From: Roseovarius sp. S88
GTDB lineage: Bacteria > Pseudomonadota > Alphaproteobacteria > Rhodobacterales > Rhodobacteraceae
Length of the DNA stretch: 64,000 bases
Direction of reading: 5' to 3'
Assembly: GCF_037023735.1 (NCBI RefSeq)
Contig: NZ_CP146069.1
Location: forward strand, 1,405,501-1,469,500
A program made the position numbers and the translations under genes. Position 1 is the first letter of the stretch. The number at the start of each line of letters is the position of its first letter. The notes below the pieces were generated by a model. The model had not been told where the DNA came from and ran no database searches. It saw nothing but the letters and a program-made list of their open reading frames with translations. Positions 36,126 through 45,191 of this stretch are shown one piece after another.

Positions 36126-36173
36126 TTTGCAGTTTTGCAATTTGTAAAATGGAAGTTTCCTAAAATTTGCAAA
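36126..36173. promoter_or_regulatory. PccR-type octamer cluster upstream of pccB
   Basis: Within 48 bases lie TTTGCAGT (36126), TTTGCAAT (36134), TTTGTAAA (36141) and a perfect TTTGCAAA (36166), the last followed by a further TTTGC at 36174. The cluster is 70-120 bases before the pccB start. It fits the reported PccR operator made of spaced TTTGCAAA octamers. Confidence 0.65.
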
Positions 36174-36244
36174 TTTGCTCAATTCTTCTTTCCTGAGGTG
36201 CTGTGACTCTCTATTATCCGCGCAATTGGTCAAGGGGGCTCCCG

Positions 36245-37777
36245 ATGAAAGATATCCTGCAGGAACTGGAAAATCGCCGCGGTCAGGCGCGGCTTGGTGG
36301 CGGTGAAAAGCGCGTTACGGCACAGCATAGCAAAGGCAAGCTGACCGCACGCGAGCGGATCGAATTGCTGCTGGATGAGGACAGTTTTGAAGAGTTCGAC
36401 ATGTTTGTCACTCATCGCTGCAGTGATTTCGGCATGGAGGCCAACAAACCGCACGGGGATGGCGTTGTCACTGGCTGGGGCACCATCAATGGCCGCCAGG
36501 TCTATGTGTTCTCGCAGGATTTCACCGTTCTGGGGGGCTCTGTCTCCAACACCCATGCGCAGAAAATCTGCAAGATCATGGACATGGCCGTGCAGAACGG
36601 CGCGCCTGTGATCGGCATCAACGACTCAGGCGGCGCGCGCATTCAGGAAGGTGTCGACAGCCTCGCAGGCTACGGCGATGTCTTTCAACGCAACATCGAA
36701 GCGTCAGGCGTGGTCCCGCAGATCAGCGTTATCACCGGCCCTTGTGCGGGTGGGGCGGTCTATTCGCCTGCGATGACCGACTTCATCTTCATGGTACGCG
36801 ACAGCTCTTACATGTTTGTCACCGGCCCCGATGTGGTCAAAACCGTGACCAACGAACAGGTCAGCGCCGAGGAACTGGGAGGGGCCTCGACACATACCAA
36901 GAAATCCTCAGTCGCGGATGGCGCGTTTGAGAATGACGTAGAGGCCATGGCCGAGGTGCGCCGTCTGGTGGATTTCCTGCCGCTCAACAACCGTCAGCCC
37001 GTGCCGGTACGCCCGTTCTTTGACGATGTGGACCGGATGGAAACCTCGCTCGACACGCTGGTGCCCGACAATCCCAACATGCCTTATGACATGAAAGAGC
37101 TGATCACCAAGCTGGCCGATGAAGGGGATTTTTACGAAATTCAGGAGGATTTCGCCAAGAACATCATCACCGGCTTTATCCGGCTAGAGGGGCGGACGGT
37201 GGGCGTTGTGGCCAACCAGCCGATGGTGCTGGCCGGGTGCCTTGATATCGACAGCTCGCGCAAGGGCGCGCGGTTTGTACGGTTCTGCGATTGCTTTGAA
37301 ATTCCAATCTTGACGCTCGTGGATGTGCCGGGGTTCCTGCCGGGCACGTCACAGGAACATGACGGCGTGATCAAGCATGGCGCAAAGCTCCTCTTTGCCT
37401 ATGGCGAGGCGACGGTGCCGAAGGTGACCGTGATCACCCGCAAAGCCTATGGCGGGGCCTATGTGGTGATGTCCTCCAAACATCTGGCGGGCGATATCAA
37501 CTATGCCTGGCCCACGTCAGAGATTGCCGTGATGGGCGCCAAAGGCGCGACCGAGATCATCCACCGCGCCGATCTCAATGACCCTGACAAGATCGCCCAG
37601 CACACTGCCGACTACGAGGCCCGCTTTGCGAACCCGTTTGTGGCCGCCGAGCGGGGTTTCATTGACGAGGTGATCCAGCCCCGCAGCACACGCAAACGGG
37701 TGAGCCGGGCCTTTGCTGCGCTTCGTAACAAGAAGCGCAAACTGCCGTGGAAAAAGCACGACAATATTCCGTTGTGA
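36245..37777 (+). CDS. pccB: Propionyl-CoA carboxylase beta subunit
   Basis: 510 residues from the ATG at 36245 after AAGGGGG. It is a complete carboxyltransferase: the N-terminal half holds [20 protein letters not shown], and the C-terminal half [20 protein letters not shown] and [17 protein letters not shown], the acyl-CoA and carboxybiotin sites. Together with the biotin-bearing PccA it makes (S)-methylmalonyl-CoA from propionyl-CoA, as needed for propionate, odd-chain fatty acid, branched amino-acid and DMSP carbon use. It opens a chain of five overlapping or nearly touching genes reaching 39527. Confidence 0.97.
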   Translation: MKDILQELENRRGQARLGGGEKRVTAQHSKGKLTARERIELLLDEDSFEEFDMFVTHRCSDFGMEANKPHGDGVVTGWGTINGRQVYVFSQDFTVLGGSVSNTHAQKICKIMDMAVQNGAPVIGINDSGGARIQEGVDSLAGYGDVFQRNIEASGVVPQISVITGPCAGGAVYSPAMTDFIFMVRDSSYMFVTGPDVVKTVTNEQVSAEELGGASTHTKKSSVADGAFENDVEAMAEVRRLVDFLPLNNRQPVPVRPFFDDVDRMETSLDTLVPDNPNMPYDMKELITKLADEGDFYEIQEDFAKNIITGFIRLEGRTVGVVANQPMVLAGCLDIDSSRKGARFVRFCDCFEIPILTLVDVPGFLPGTSQEHDGVIKHGAKLLFAYGEATVPKVTVITRKAYGGAYVVMSSKHLAGDINYAWPTSEIAVMGAKGATEIIHRADLNDPDKIAQHTADYEARFANPFVAAERGFIDEVIQPRSTRKRVSRAFAALRNKKRKLPWKKHDNIPL

Positions 37778-37778
37778 T

Positions 37779-38294
37779 ATGAAAGAGTACCTCGACTACC
37801 TTAACGCAAGTATTGACCGGTATCGCTACTTGGCATCTGGCAGCGCGCTATTGGTAGCGACGCTGTTGGTAATGGCCCGATTCTCAAATGACGTTCCCCT
37901 GTTGTTCAACTTGGTGGCCGTACTTTCAATTGTCGCTTGTGGATTTTCGATGTTGTGCGGTGCATTTATCGTGGGTCGGTTGCATGTCGTCAAAGTTCAC
38001 ATACTAGACACAATTGCTGCGCGTGCCTGTCGTGCTTCTGGAGACAAAAGAGAACGAGATAAATTCGCGAAACTATACTTCGGTGGAAGCCTTGGAAACG
38101 AAATCACCGATTCAATTCTGGATAAGGTATTCGGCATCAAGAAGTGCGGTCGACTTCTAAAGGAGATGACGATGTTCGATCTTGAGTGCGAGCTTGAGGG
38201 ATGTGAAGCACGCCTAATCGTTTCAAGCGTGGTTGGTGTTGCGTCGTTTTGTTTATTCGCATTGGCTTTTTTGATGACTGGGCTTTTCATATGA
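37779..38294 (+). CDS. Membrane protein of low-GC composition in the pccB operon
   Basis: 171 residues starting one base after the pccB stop. Two hydrophobic segments near the N-terminus (YLASGSALLVATLLVMARFS; FNLVAVLSIVACGFSMLCGA) and one at the end (FCLFALAFLMTGLFI) flank a polar, charged middle part, so a three-helix membrane topology is likely. No family is recognised. Its base composition and codon use are clearly more AT-rich than those of pccB and the cupin gene. It overlaps the next gene by four bases, so it is fully built into the operon despite looking acquired. Confidence 0.75.
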   Translation: MKEYLDYLNASIDRYRYLASGSALLVATLLVMARFSNDVPLLFNLVAVLSIVACGFSMLCGAFIVGRLHVVKVHILDTIAARACRASGDKRERDKFAKLYFGGSLGNEITDSILDKVFGIKKCGRLLKEMTMFDLECELEGCEARLIVSSVVGVASFCLFALAFLMTGLFI

Positions 38295-38692
38295 CCCAGC
38301 TCTACAAAAACCAGGCCTTCACCATTGCCTATGCCGATGATGGCAAATTCGTAGGCGAGGGGCTGCGCGCCTTCTTCGAGTACCGCCAGCTGGGCATCGC
38401 CAAGGCCACGCAAGGCAAGTTTGGGGCGCATGTGATCCGGGCGGTGCCGGGGATGGAAAGCCCGGCGGAGTGGCATTCCCATGAGCTGGAGTTCCAGATG
38501 GTCTATGTCACCAAGGGCTGGGTGGTCTTTGAGTATGAGGGCGAGGGAGAGCATATCCTGCGCGAAGGCTCTTGCGTGCTGCAACCCCCTGGCATCAAAC
38601 ACCGTGAAGTGCGCCATTCCGATGATCTGGAACTGATCGAGATCACCAGCCCGGCGGAGTTTGCCACCAATCCGGAAGATGCGCCTGCATGA
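38291..38692 (+). CDS. Cupin-domain protein
   Basis: 133 residues; its ATG overlaps the previous stop. The cupin motifs are visible: ESPAEWHSHELEFQMVYVTKG (metal-binding His and Glu of motif 1) and GSCVLQPPGIKHREVRHSDD (motif 2). It is a small single-domain cytoplasmic cupin, probably metal-dependent. Cupins next to pccB are, as I recall, frequent in Rhodobacteraceae, but no reaction has been assigned. The stop overlaps the next gene. Confidence 0.9.
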   Translation: MTQLYKNQAFTIAYADDGKFVGEGLRAFFEYRQLGIAKATQGKFGAHVIRAVPGMESPAEWHSHELEFQMVYVTKGWVVFEYEGEGEHILREGSCVLQPPGIKHREVRHSDDLELIEITSPAEFATNPEDAPA

Positions 38693-39117
38693 AACTTGCG
38701 CGTCTCACATATCCCTTGCTGGCCCTCTGGGGCGCTGCGGCCTTGGCGATCACGCCGGAGGATGTGCAGACGCGCATCTCGGACGCCAAGTTCGAGACCG
38801 CAACGACCGTGCTTTTTGAGGCCAAGGATGGGTCCCAGAAACAGCGGGAAGTTTTCCTGTGGGTCTACCAGACGAGGTTGGGGCAGATCCTGAATTCCCG
38901 CGCACCCAATGCGGCGGAAACCGCCGAACTGAAGCGTATTTGCAAGCAGATGCATCGGCTGGCGTCCAAGTCCAAAGTGGGGGCCTTTGACGCCTATGGC
39001 ATCGAGCTTGCCAATGGGCGCGGCGATACCTCGCGCCTGCCAAGCTCAAAGCGGGCGGTGTTCTTTTTCTGGGACGAGGGACGCTGTGCGACACCCAGCA
39101 AAGGCCAAATTCAATGA
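38689..39117 (+). CDS. Exported hypothetical protein in the pccB operon
   Basis: 142 residues. It begins with a signal peptide (RLTYPLLALWGAAALA). The mature part is mixed helix and polar sequence with Cys residues and ends near VFFFWDEGRCATPSKGQIQ. It is periplasmic or secreted; no family is known to me. Its ATG overlaps the cupin stop and its stop overlaps the next start, so the five genes from pccB to 39527 are translationally linked. Confidence 0.78.
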   Translation: MKLARLTYPLLALWGAAALAITPEDVQTRISDAKFETATTVLFEAKDGSQKQREVFLWVYQTRLGQILNSRAPNAAETAELKRICKQMHRLASKSKVGAFDAYGIELANGRGDTSRLPSSKRAVFFFWDEGRCATPSKGQIQ

Positions 39118-39527
39118 CATGCCGGGCGGCATATCTGCGGGCGCTTTTGGCGGCTTGCCTGTTATCGGACCCGGTGTCGAGCGCGATGGCGGCGGAGGAG
39201 GCTCCCATCGCGCTCCCATCGGGGCTTGAGGCGCATTTGCAGGAAACGATTTCGGACCAGCCGGGCAGTGGCCTTGTCTATCGGTTTCGCTTTGTCGCGC
39301 CCGCGTTCACCGGTCAGGAGGATTTCGAGGCACAGACCGCTGATCTTGAGCATCTTTGTAACGATTATGCCCTGCCGCGCATCCCCAAACTGGGCCCGAA
39401 ACCCGACAGGATTGTGATATCCCTGGCCGATCAATCGTCAGAATTCGGACGTTTTGACCCCGATGTGATGCAGATTTTCGAGACGTTTTCGCTGCAAAGC
39501 GGCACCTGTATCTTGGAGCTGTTCTGA
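39114..39527 (+). CDS. Exported protein, DUF6497-like
   Basis: 137 residues with an N-terminal signal (LRALLAACLLSDPVSSAMA). The body contains LVYRFRFVAPAF, then DLEHLCNDYALPRI and DRIVISLADQSSEFG, a pattern that fits DUF6497 proteins of Rhodobacteraceae (from memory, uncertain). It is the last gene of the coupled pccB set. Function unknown. Confidence 0.78.
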   Translation: MTCRAAYLRALLAACLLSDPVSSAMAAEEAPIALPSGLEAHLQETISDQPGSGLVYRFRFVAPAFTGQEDFEAQTADLEHLCNDYALPRIPKLGPKPDRIVISLADQSSEFGRFDPDVMQIFETFSLQSGTCILELF

Positions 39528-39741
39528 TGCAAACACAACATCTTGCGGCTCACTCCTTAGCCATGCCCACGTTTGAGGCTTTCGAGTCACAGGCGTCACG
39601 CTTTGATGCGTATGCATATCAAATGCCACATTGCTCCGGTATGCTGAACGGTGGTTGCAAATATGCAAACCAAACCTCGGAAGACGAGCAGGCGAGGCGC
39701 AAGCCGTGTCGTCTGTTCACGTACAGAGACAGGAGACTAAC

Positions 39742-39882
39742 ATGTCGAACAGTATCAAGGGCCTTTTGGCTCTGGCCCTCGTGGCCTTTGTTGGCGCCTG
39801 CGCCCAGCAAGAAGAAGAATTTGTCGTGGTTGACCCAGAGCCAATCTCGACTGAGCCGGTCCACACCGGTAAATACAAGTAA
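39742..39882 (+). CDS. Very small lipoprotein
   Basis: 46 residues from the ATG at 39742 with AGGAG 7 bases upstream. A signal peptide ends in the lipobox VGAC, giving a mature peptide of about 27 residues that is acidic (QQEEEFVVVDPEP). It is probably anchored in the outer or inner membrane. No family is recognised. It stands alone with its own promoter region (39528-39741). Confidence 0.8.
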   Translation: MSNSIKGLLALALVAFVGACAQQEEEFVVVDPEPISTEPVHTGKYK

Positions 39883-39966
39883 GGTCTTTGACCTTGTGTC
39901 AGGGCGGGCCTTTGGGCCTGTCCTGAGACCGATCCGGCGGGTCCTTCGCACAAGCGGAGGTGGATC

Positions 39967-40326
39967 ATGCTGAAACACCGCGGCTTTCCGGGGCGTCTTC
40001 CGGGCACAGATTTCCAGTTCACCATCCGACGTGCAAACCCCAAGGGCGTGACCCCTTTGGTGGCGCGCGAGCGTTTTCGCGACCGCAGGCCCGCAGACCG
40101 TAGGGCCGATACGGCGTTTGTGCGTGCCTTGTGGGAACATTTCGGCGATCAGCCTTTTGAGCGCGGCAATCTGGATGCCGGCCGACTCAGCTGGCTTTTA
40201 GACCGCGAAGTGCGCCCCGCAGAGGACCCGTTTGACCCCGAAAGCTATGATGCGCTGCTGATTCTGGACGTCGCCATAGCGCGCGCCTCTTTCCCCGAAG
40301 CCTTTGAAGAAGGGGAATTTTCGTGA
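39967..40326 (+). CDS. Hypothetical cytoplasmic protein
   Basis: 119 residues, no signal or membrane segment, rich in Arg, Asp and aromatic residues (LDREVRPAEDPFDPESYDAL). The ATG at 39967 follows GCGGAGGTGG. No family is recognised; the fold looks mostly helical. It is followed by a 376-base non-coding stretch with a terminator at 40521. Confidence 0.65.
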   Translation: MLKHRGFPGRLPGTDFQFTIRRANPKGVTPLVARERFRDRRPADRRADTAFVRALWEHFGDQPFERGNLDAGRLSWLLDREVRPAEDPFDPESYDALLILDVAIARASFPEAFEEGEFS

Positions 40327-40702
40327 GTTTCGCGCAGTTTACCCCCCAAACGAGCATATTTTCGCCGATCGGTTGCGGGAATACGCAAATTACAGCCGAA
40401 AGGAAAGCCCGCCGTCTGGCAGGCTTGGCGCGGGGCAAATTCATCTCCATGTTGAAGCTCATAGGCGTGGCCTTCCCCCAATGGGCCAACACACACCGTC
40501 TATACCGTTACCCTTACCCTAATGGGCGGCTTCGTACTATTTTGTACGGGCCGCCCAATTCTTTTGGGCTTGCGCGGATTACCTCTCAAGGTCGGCAATC
40601 CCTTGCGCAAAAATGCAAAAAGCACATATATATAGTTCAAGCCGGGTCAAAACCGGCGATATATGCGTTGAATAACGGCGCTAAATATAGAGGCACATCG
40701 AC
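40327..40702. other. Non-coding leader of a small lipoprotein gene
   Basis: 376 bases. It holds a terminator-like hairpin (40521-40560), then an AT-rich stretch (CACATATATATAG) and a short hairpin GCCGG-GTCAAAA-CCGGC around 40643-40660, just before the lipoprotein gene. Open frames here overlap the lipoprotein gene in another frame and do not look coding. Confidence 0.5.
40521..40560 (+). terminator. Terminator-like hairpin
   Basis: ATGGGCGGC pairs with GCCGCCCAA and an inner GTAC pairs with GTAC, followed by TTCTTTT. It probably ends the transcript of the gene at 39967. Confidence 0.65.
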
Positions 40703-40912
40703 ATGCAACTTACAAAATCATTCCCGTGCGCGCTCGTGCTGCTTGGCACGCTTGCGGCCTGTGGCGACACAGCCGGTGAACAAGCTCTTATCGGCGGTGC
40801 TGCTGGTGTGGGCACAGCTGCTGTGGTTGGCGGCTCGCTTGTCACTGGCGCTGTTGTCGGCGCTGGCGCCAACGTGGCCTATTGCCAGCTCACAGACGCC
40901 AACTGCAACTGA
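40703..40912 (+). CDS. Small glycine-zipper lipoprotein
   Basis: 69 residues. A signal peptide ends in the lipobox LAAC at Cys20. The mature part is a run of Gly/Ala/Val (IGGAAGVGTAAVVGGSLVTG), a glycine-zipper-like segment, and a tail with two Cys. Outer-membrane attachment is likely. The RBS is AGAGG about 9 bases before the ATG; a strong terminator follows. Confidence 0.82.
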   Translation: MQLTKSFPCALVLLGTLAACGDTAGEQALIGGAAGVGTAAVVGGSLVTGAVVGAGANVAYCQLTDANCN

Positions 40913-40950
40913 TCTGAGCCTGCCTCCTCAGCGAGGCCGGTCATCTTTCG

Positions 40951-40990
40951 AAAAACCGCTTATGCGCCCTGGCGCATGGGCGGTTTTTTC
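40951..40990 (+). terminator. Rho-independent terminator before pccA
   Basis: AAAAACCGC...ATGCGCC pairs with GGCGCAT...GCGGTTTTTT (loop CT), a strong hairpin with a six-base T-run. Confidence 0.92.
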
Positions 40991-41043
40991 TATGCCAAAC
41001 CCTTTGTGCCGTTGGGGGCAAAGGACGAAAAGAGGACTCGTGA

Positions 41044-43089
41044 ATGTTTAAGAAGATCCTGATCGCCAACCGGGGCGAGATTGCCTGCCGTGTGATCAAA
41101 ACAGCGCGCAAGATGGGCATTGCGACCGTTGCCATTTATTCAGATGCCGACCGCAACGCGCTGCACGTGAAAATGGCGGACGAGGCGGTGCATATCGGCC
41201 CGCCCGCGGCGTCAGAGTCCTATATCGTGATCGACAAGGTCATGGCGGCGATCAAGAAATCCGGGGCTGAAGCGGTGCATCCCGGTTACGGCTTTCTCTC
41301 GGAAAACCCCAAATTCGCCGAAGCGCTGGAAGCTGCTGGTGTCGCCTTTATCGGACCACCTAAAACCGCCATTGAGGCGATGGGCGATAAGATTACCTCA
41401 AAGAAAATCGCTCAGGAAGCCAATGTCAGCACGGTTCCAGGCTATATGGGCCTCATTGAGGATGCCGATGAGGCGGTGAAGATTTCCAATGAAATCGGTT
41501 ATCCTGTGATGATCAAGGCCTCCGCGGGCGGTGGCGGCAAGGGCATGCGCATCGCCTGGAGCGATGAGGAGGCACGTGAGGGGTTTCAAAGCTCGAAAAA
41601 CGAGGCGGCGAATTCCTTTGGAGATGACCGCATTTTCATAGAGAAATTCGTCACCCAACCGCGCCACATCGAAATTCAGGTGCTCTGTGACCAGCACGGA
41701 AATGGCGTGTTCCTGCATGAGCGTGAATGCTCAATTCAGCGGCGAAATCAAAAGGTTGTGGAAGAAGCACCAAGCCCGTTTCTCGATGAGAAGACCCGCA
41801 AGGCCATGGGCGAGCAGTCTTTGGCACTGGCCCATGCGGTGGGCTATGCCAGTGCCGGGACGGTGGAATTCATCGTGGATGGCGACAAGAATTTCTACTT
41901 CCTGGAAATGAACACCCGCTTGCAGGTGGAACATCCTGTGACCGAGTTGATCACCGGTGTGGACCTTGTTGAGCAAATGATCCGCGTGGCGGCGGGCGAA
42001 AAGCTCAAGATCAAGCAAAGCGATCTGAAAATCGGTGGCTGGGCGATTGAGAATCGCCTTTATGCCGAAGATCCCTACCGCGGGTTCCTGCCGTCGATTG
42101 GCCGCCTGACCCGGTATCGCCCGCCTGTTGAAGTGGCCGCTGGCCCAATGCTGGAAGCGGACACATGGCATGATGATGCGCCATCAGGCGAAACAGGCGT
42201 GCGCAATGACACCGGCGTCTACGAGGGCGGCGAGATCAGCATGTATTACGATCCGATGATCGCCAAGCTTTGTACTTGGGGTCCAGATCGTGCCTCGGCC
42301 ATTGAAGCGATGCGCGTGGCGCTCGACAGCTTTGAGGTGGAAGGCATCGGGCACAACCTACCCTTCGTGGCGGCCGTGATGGATCATCCGAAATTCATCT
42401 CGGGCGATATGACGACAGCCTTCATTGAAGAGGAATATCCCGAAGGATTTGAAGGGGTAGAGTTGGATGACACCGCCCTGCGCCGGATCGCGGCAAGTGC
42501 GGCGGCCATGCACCGCGTGGCCGAAATTCGGCGCACCCGTGTGTCGGGCCGGATGGACAACCATGAGCGCCATGTGGGCGAGGATTGGGTGGTCTCTCTG
42601 CAAGGACAGGATCATGCGGTAAAGATCGCGGCAGACCGTGATGGATCCACCGTGAGCTTTGAGGATGGCACCAGCCACCGCGTGTCCAGCGACTGGACGC
42701 CGGGGGATCAACTGGCCAAGCTGGATGTGGACGGCGCGCCTTTGGTGCTCAAGGTGGGCAAGGTCTCTGGCGGGTTCCGCATTCGCAACCGCGGCGCGGA
42801 TATCAAGGTGCATGTGCGCACCCCGCGTCAGGCCGAATTGGCCACGTTAATGCCCGAGAAACTCCCGCCTGATACATCGAAAATGCTGCTCTGCCCGATG
42901 CCGGGCCTGATTGTGACTGTGAATGTCGCCGAAGGCGATGAAGTTCAGGAGGGGCAGGCGCTTTGCACGGTTGAGGCGATGAAGATGGAAAATATTCTGC
43001 GCGCCGAGAAGAAGGGCGTCGTGTCAAAGATCAATGCTGGTCCGGGCGATAGCCTGGCTGTGGATGACGTGATTATGGAGTTCGAATAA
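41044..43089 (+). CDS. pccA: Propionyl-CoA carboxylase alpha subunit (biotin-containing)
   Basis: 681 residues. The biotin carboxylase domain occupies about residues 1-450: N-terminus FKKILIANRGEIACRVIKTA, then the ATP-binding Gly-rich loop KASAGGGGKGMRIAW and EMNTRLQVEHPVTELITGVD. A BT linker region follows, and residues about 610-681 form the biotinyl domain, with Lys647 in VEAMKMEN as biotin site. It carboxylates biotin with bicarbonate and ATP and passes CO2 to PccB. It begins 54 bases after a terminator, so it has its own promoter and is not in one transcript with pccB. Confidence 0.97.
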   Translation: MFKKILIANRGEIACRVIKTARKMGIATVAIYSDADRNALHVKMADEAVHIGPPAASESYIVIDKVMAAIKKSGAEAVHPGYGFLSENPKFAEALEAAGVAFIGPPKTAIEAMGDKITSKKIAQEANVSTVPGYMGLIEDADEAVKISNEIGYPVMIKASAGGGGKGMRIAWSDEEAREGFQSSKNEAANSFGDDRIFIEKFVTQPRHIEIQVLCDQHGNGVFLHERECSIQRRNQKVVEEAPSPFLDEKTRKAMGEQSLALAHAVGYASAGTVEFIVDGDKNFYFLEMNTRLQVEHPVTELITGVDLVEQMIRVAAGEKLKIKQSDLKIGGWAIENRLYAEDPYRGFLPSIGRLTRYRPPVEVAAGPMLEADTWHDDAPSGETGVRNDTGVYEGGEISMYYDPMIAKLCTWGPDRASAIEAMRVALDSFEVEGIGHNLPFVAAVMDHPKFISGDMTTAFIEEEYPEGFEGVELDDTALRRIAASAAAMHRVAEIRRTRVSGRMDNHERHVGEDWVVSLQGQDHAVKIAADRDGSTVSFEDGTSHRVSSDWTPGDQLAKLDVDGAPLVLKVGKVSGGFRIRNRGADIKVHVRTPRQAELATLMPEKLPPDTSKMLLCPMPGLIVTVNVAEGDEVQEGQALCTVEAMKMENILRAEKKGVVSKINAGPGDSLAVDDVIMEFE

Positions 43090-43095
43090 CCCCAG

Positions 43096-43611
43096 ATGCC
43101 TTGCGCCGAACGGCATATCTTTCCAGCCCTTTTGGCTGGTGCATCGGTCCTGATGGGCTGTGCACGGGACGATGAAGCCTCCATGCGGGACAGGCTTTCG
43201 GCTTGGTTCACCTTGGGCGACACACTGGCCTTTGCTTCTCAACAGGGCTGCGCGGCTGGGGCGTTTTTGGTCAAGGATGACACGCCTGCATCAGGTCTGC
43301 CTGTGGAACGCGATCTTGGGGCGATGTTGCGTGCCTTGCCGCGTTTTGGCGTGGCCGCTGTGGATGATCCGGCATTGTCACCCGATGAAGCGATGCGCCA
43401 GGCGGCCAATACGGACCGTCCGGTCGGCATGGCCATGCGCCGGGCCGCGTTGGAGGCGCGGGACTGTATGCAAGGGGATTTGGCGGCAGAGTTCCGGCGC
43501 CTTTTGACCCGGTCCGAGGCGGTCTTGGCCTTTCACAGCGAAGAACGCGCCGTCATGATGCTGGATCGGCCCAATCGGGTGCTGGTGGTGGCGATGGGAG
43601 CGGGCGAATGA
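43096..43611 (+). CDS. Hypothetical protein after pccA, lipoprotein-like start
   Basis: 171 residues starting six bases after the pccA stop. The N-terminus has a hydrophobic stretch ending LMGC, which could be a lipobox (Cys22). The rest is Ala/Arg/Asp-rich without recognised domains. The coupling suggests cotranscription with pccA. Its end faces the convergent DUF4174 gene 10 bases away. Function unknown. Confidence 0.7.
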   Translation: MPCAERHIFPALLAGASVLMGCARDDEASMRDRLSAWFTLGDTLAFASQQGCAAGAFLVKDDTPASGLPVERDLGAMLRALPRFGVAAVDDPALSPDEAMRQAANTDRPVGMAMRRAALEARDCMQGDLAAEFRRLLTRSEAVLAFHSEERAVMMLDRPNRVLVVAMGAGE

Positions 43612-43621
43612 TGGCGCGCGC

Positions 43622-44077
43622 TCAGCTTCCGCCGCGACGGTCGCGGATTTCTTGTTGCCGTGTGGGCATTTTATCTATCGCGCGGGTAATCTCGCGCACA
43701 TCCCACGGCAGGGGTTTGCGCAGGAATATCCGCCCATCCTTGCCAATCAGCGCCAGCATAAAGCCGCGCGGATGCAACTTTTCGCGCAAGGCAGACCCGC
43801 TGTCTTTGTTCGGATCTGTCAAGACGATCACATCGCGCTCTCGCAAGTCGTCAAGACCTTGGTTCAGAAATGCCATTTGCTGGATGAATCTCGGATCTTC
43901 CGGGCTATCGGCAAACACAACAAGCGGTCTGTTTTTCCAAACAAATTCACTCAAATCCACGCTATCACCTGGGAAAATGATCTCCGATGGCGTGGTTTTC
44001 GATGTGTCTGCGGCCTCGTCAGCGGATAAGGTTCCTGCTGCAAGTATCAGAAAAGACGTCGTTATCGCTCTTAGCAT
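43622..44077 (-). CDS. DUF4174 family exported protein
   Basis: 151 residues from the ATG at 44077, which begins a signal peptide (LRAITTSFLILAAGTLSA). The domain shows RPLVVFADSPEDPRFIQQMA, then VIVLTDPNKDSGSALREKL and ALIGKDGRIFLRKPLPWDVR, the thioredoxin-like pattern of DUF4174 without the Cys pair. It is probably periplasmic. It sits between pccA and mcm on the opposite strand. Confidence 0.85.
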   Translation of the reverse strand: MLRAITTSFLILAAGTLSADEAADTSKTTPSEIIFPGDSVDLSEFVWKNRPLVVFADSPEDPRFIQQMAFLNQGLDDLRERDVIVLTDPNKDSGSALREKLHPRGFMLALIGKDGRIFLRKPLPWDVREITRAIDKMPTRQQEIRDRRGGS

Positions 44078-44255
44078 GGGGTCTCCTGTCACCAAAAATA
44101 TAGGCGCAGTGAAGAAAAATGCGACGACAGAATGCGTTACAGGTCGAGAAAATTTTAACTTTAAGCCCCCGGTGAGGATTCGCAGCACAAAATGGTGCGA
44201 ATTCAATGCACATAACCCTGGTTCGACAACCACGGTGGGAAAGGGGTGCTTGGTT

Positions 44256-45191
44256 ATGGATATTCAACTTCATTTGGGGGCGCATCGCACCGCCAATACG
44301 AGTTTTCTGCACTATTTGTCGGAAAACAACGACAGCTTGCGCCAATCCGGGCTGGCTGTTTGGGGGCCTAAGCAAACACGCGATGGACTTCTGACCGGTG
44401 TTATTCCCGTAGAGGGGCGTCGAACCCCTGCTGAGCAGCTTGAACGCGCCAAGTCTCGTATTGCGCTCAACCTGGCCGAGGCGGAAGCGTCTGGCGCTCA
44501 TACAGTGCTGGTCACGGATGAAAACATGATCGGCGCAACCCGGCGCAACCTGCGCGACGAACGGCTATACGCGGCGATTGGTGAACGCATGGCGCGTTTT
44601 TTTGAGGCGTTTGACGGCAGGATTTCCTCGGTTTCCCTGTCGATCCGCAGTCAGGACACCTATTGGGCCTCATCGCTGGCGTTTGCTGTGGCGCGAGGCC
44701 ACAGATTGCCTTCGGCGCGAGTGTTGCGCCATCTCAGCCGCTCGACCCGCACGTGGCGCGATGTGATCACCGACCTGGCCTGCGCTTTGCCGGGCATTTC
44801 GATCAATGTGCTGCCCTTTGAGACATTCGCAGGTGTGCCAGAAGCGCGGCTGAAGGCAGTGACCGGTTTGACCGAGGTGCCGCGCCGAGCGTCTCGTGAA
44901 TGGCTCAACCGCAGCCCTGAGCTACGCGTCTTGCGCAAACTCATCAACGATAGAGGGGGTGACAGCAGCTTTTTACCAAATGGTACTGGGCGGTGGCACC
45001 CATTTAACACCGAACAAGTCAGCGCATTGCGCGAGGCCTACGCTGATGACTTCTTCTGGCTGCGCGCCGGAGCGGAAGACTTGGCAACACTGACAGAGAA
45101 AACATGGCCTGAGACAAAGCGGTTTGAGCCGCAGGAGGCCAAGATGACCAGAGGACGACACCATGGGAAAGAACACAGACGCCTGGCGTGA
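44256..45191 (+). CDS. Sulfotransferase-like P-loop protein overlapping mcm
   Basis: 311 residues from the ATG at 44256, after GGAAAGGGG. The start [20 protein letters not shown] is the degenerate P-loop typical of PAPS-binding sulfotransferases (LHxGxHKTxTT). The residues [20 protein letters not shown] and [20 protein letters not shown] also recall this group. The last 29 bases overlap the start of mcm in another frame, so translational coupling is likely, but no biochemical link to propionate is known. The P-loop has Arg-Thr-Ala-Asn where Lys-Thr-Gly-Thr is usual, so activity is uncertain. Confidence 0.72.
   Translation: MDIQLHLGAHRTANTSFLHYLSENNDSLRQSGLAVWGPKQTRDGLLTGVIPVEGRRTPAEQLERAKSRIALNLAEAEASGAHTVLVTDENMIGATRRNLRDERLYAAIGERMARFFEAFDGRISSVSLSIRSQDTYWASSLAFAVARGHRLPSARVLRHLSRSTRTWRDVITDLACALPGISINVLPFETFAGVPEARLKAVTGLTEVPRRASREWLNRSPELRVLRKLINDRGGDSSFLPNGTGRWHPFNTEQVSALREAYADDFFWLRAGAEDLATLTEKTWPETKRFEPQEAKMTRGRHHGKEHRRLA

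Noticed and set aside
39527..39973. 148-codon plus-strand frame starting at the end of the DUF6497-like gene
   Set aside because: It overlaps the small lipoprotein gene in another frame, has mixed composition and no domain.
40323..41051. 242-codon plus-strand frame overlapping the small lipoprotein gene
   Set aside because: It crosses two terminators and the lipoprotein gene in another frame; sequence not protein-like.
43608..44255. N-terminal extension of the sulfotransferase-like gene back to 43608
   Set aside because: It runs through the DUF4174 gene on the other strand and its promoter; the protein-like part begins at 44256 with a P-loop.
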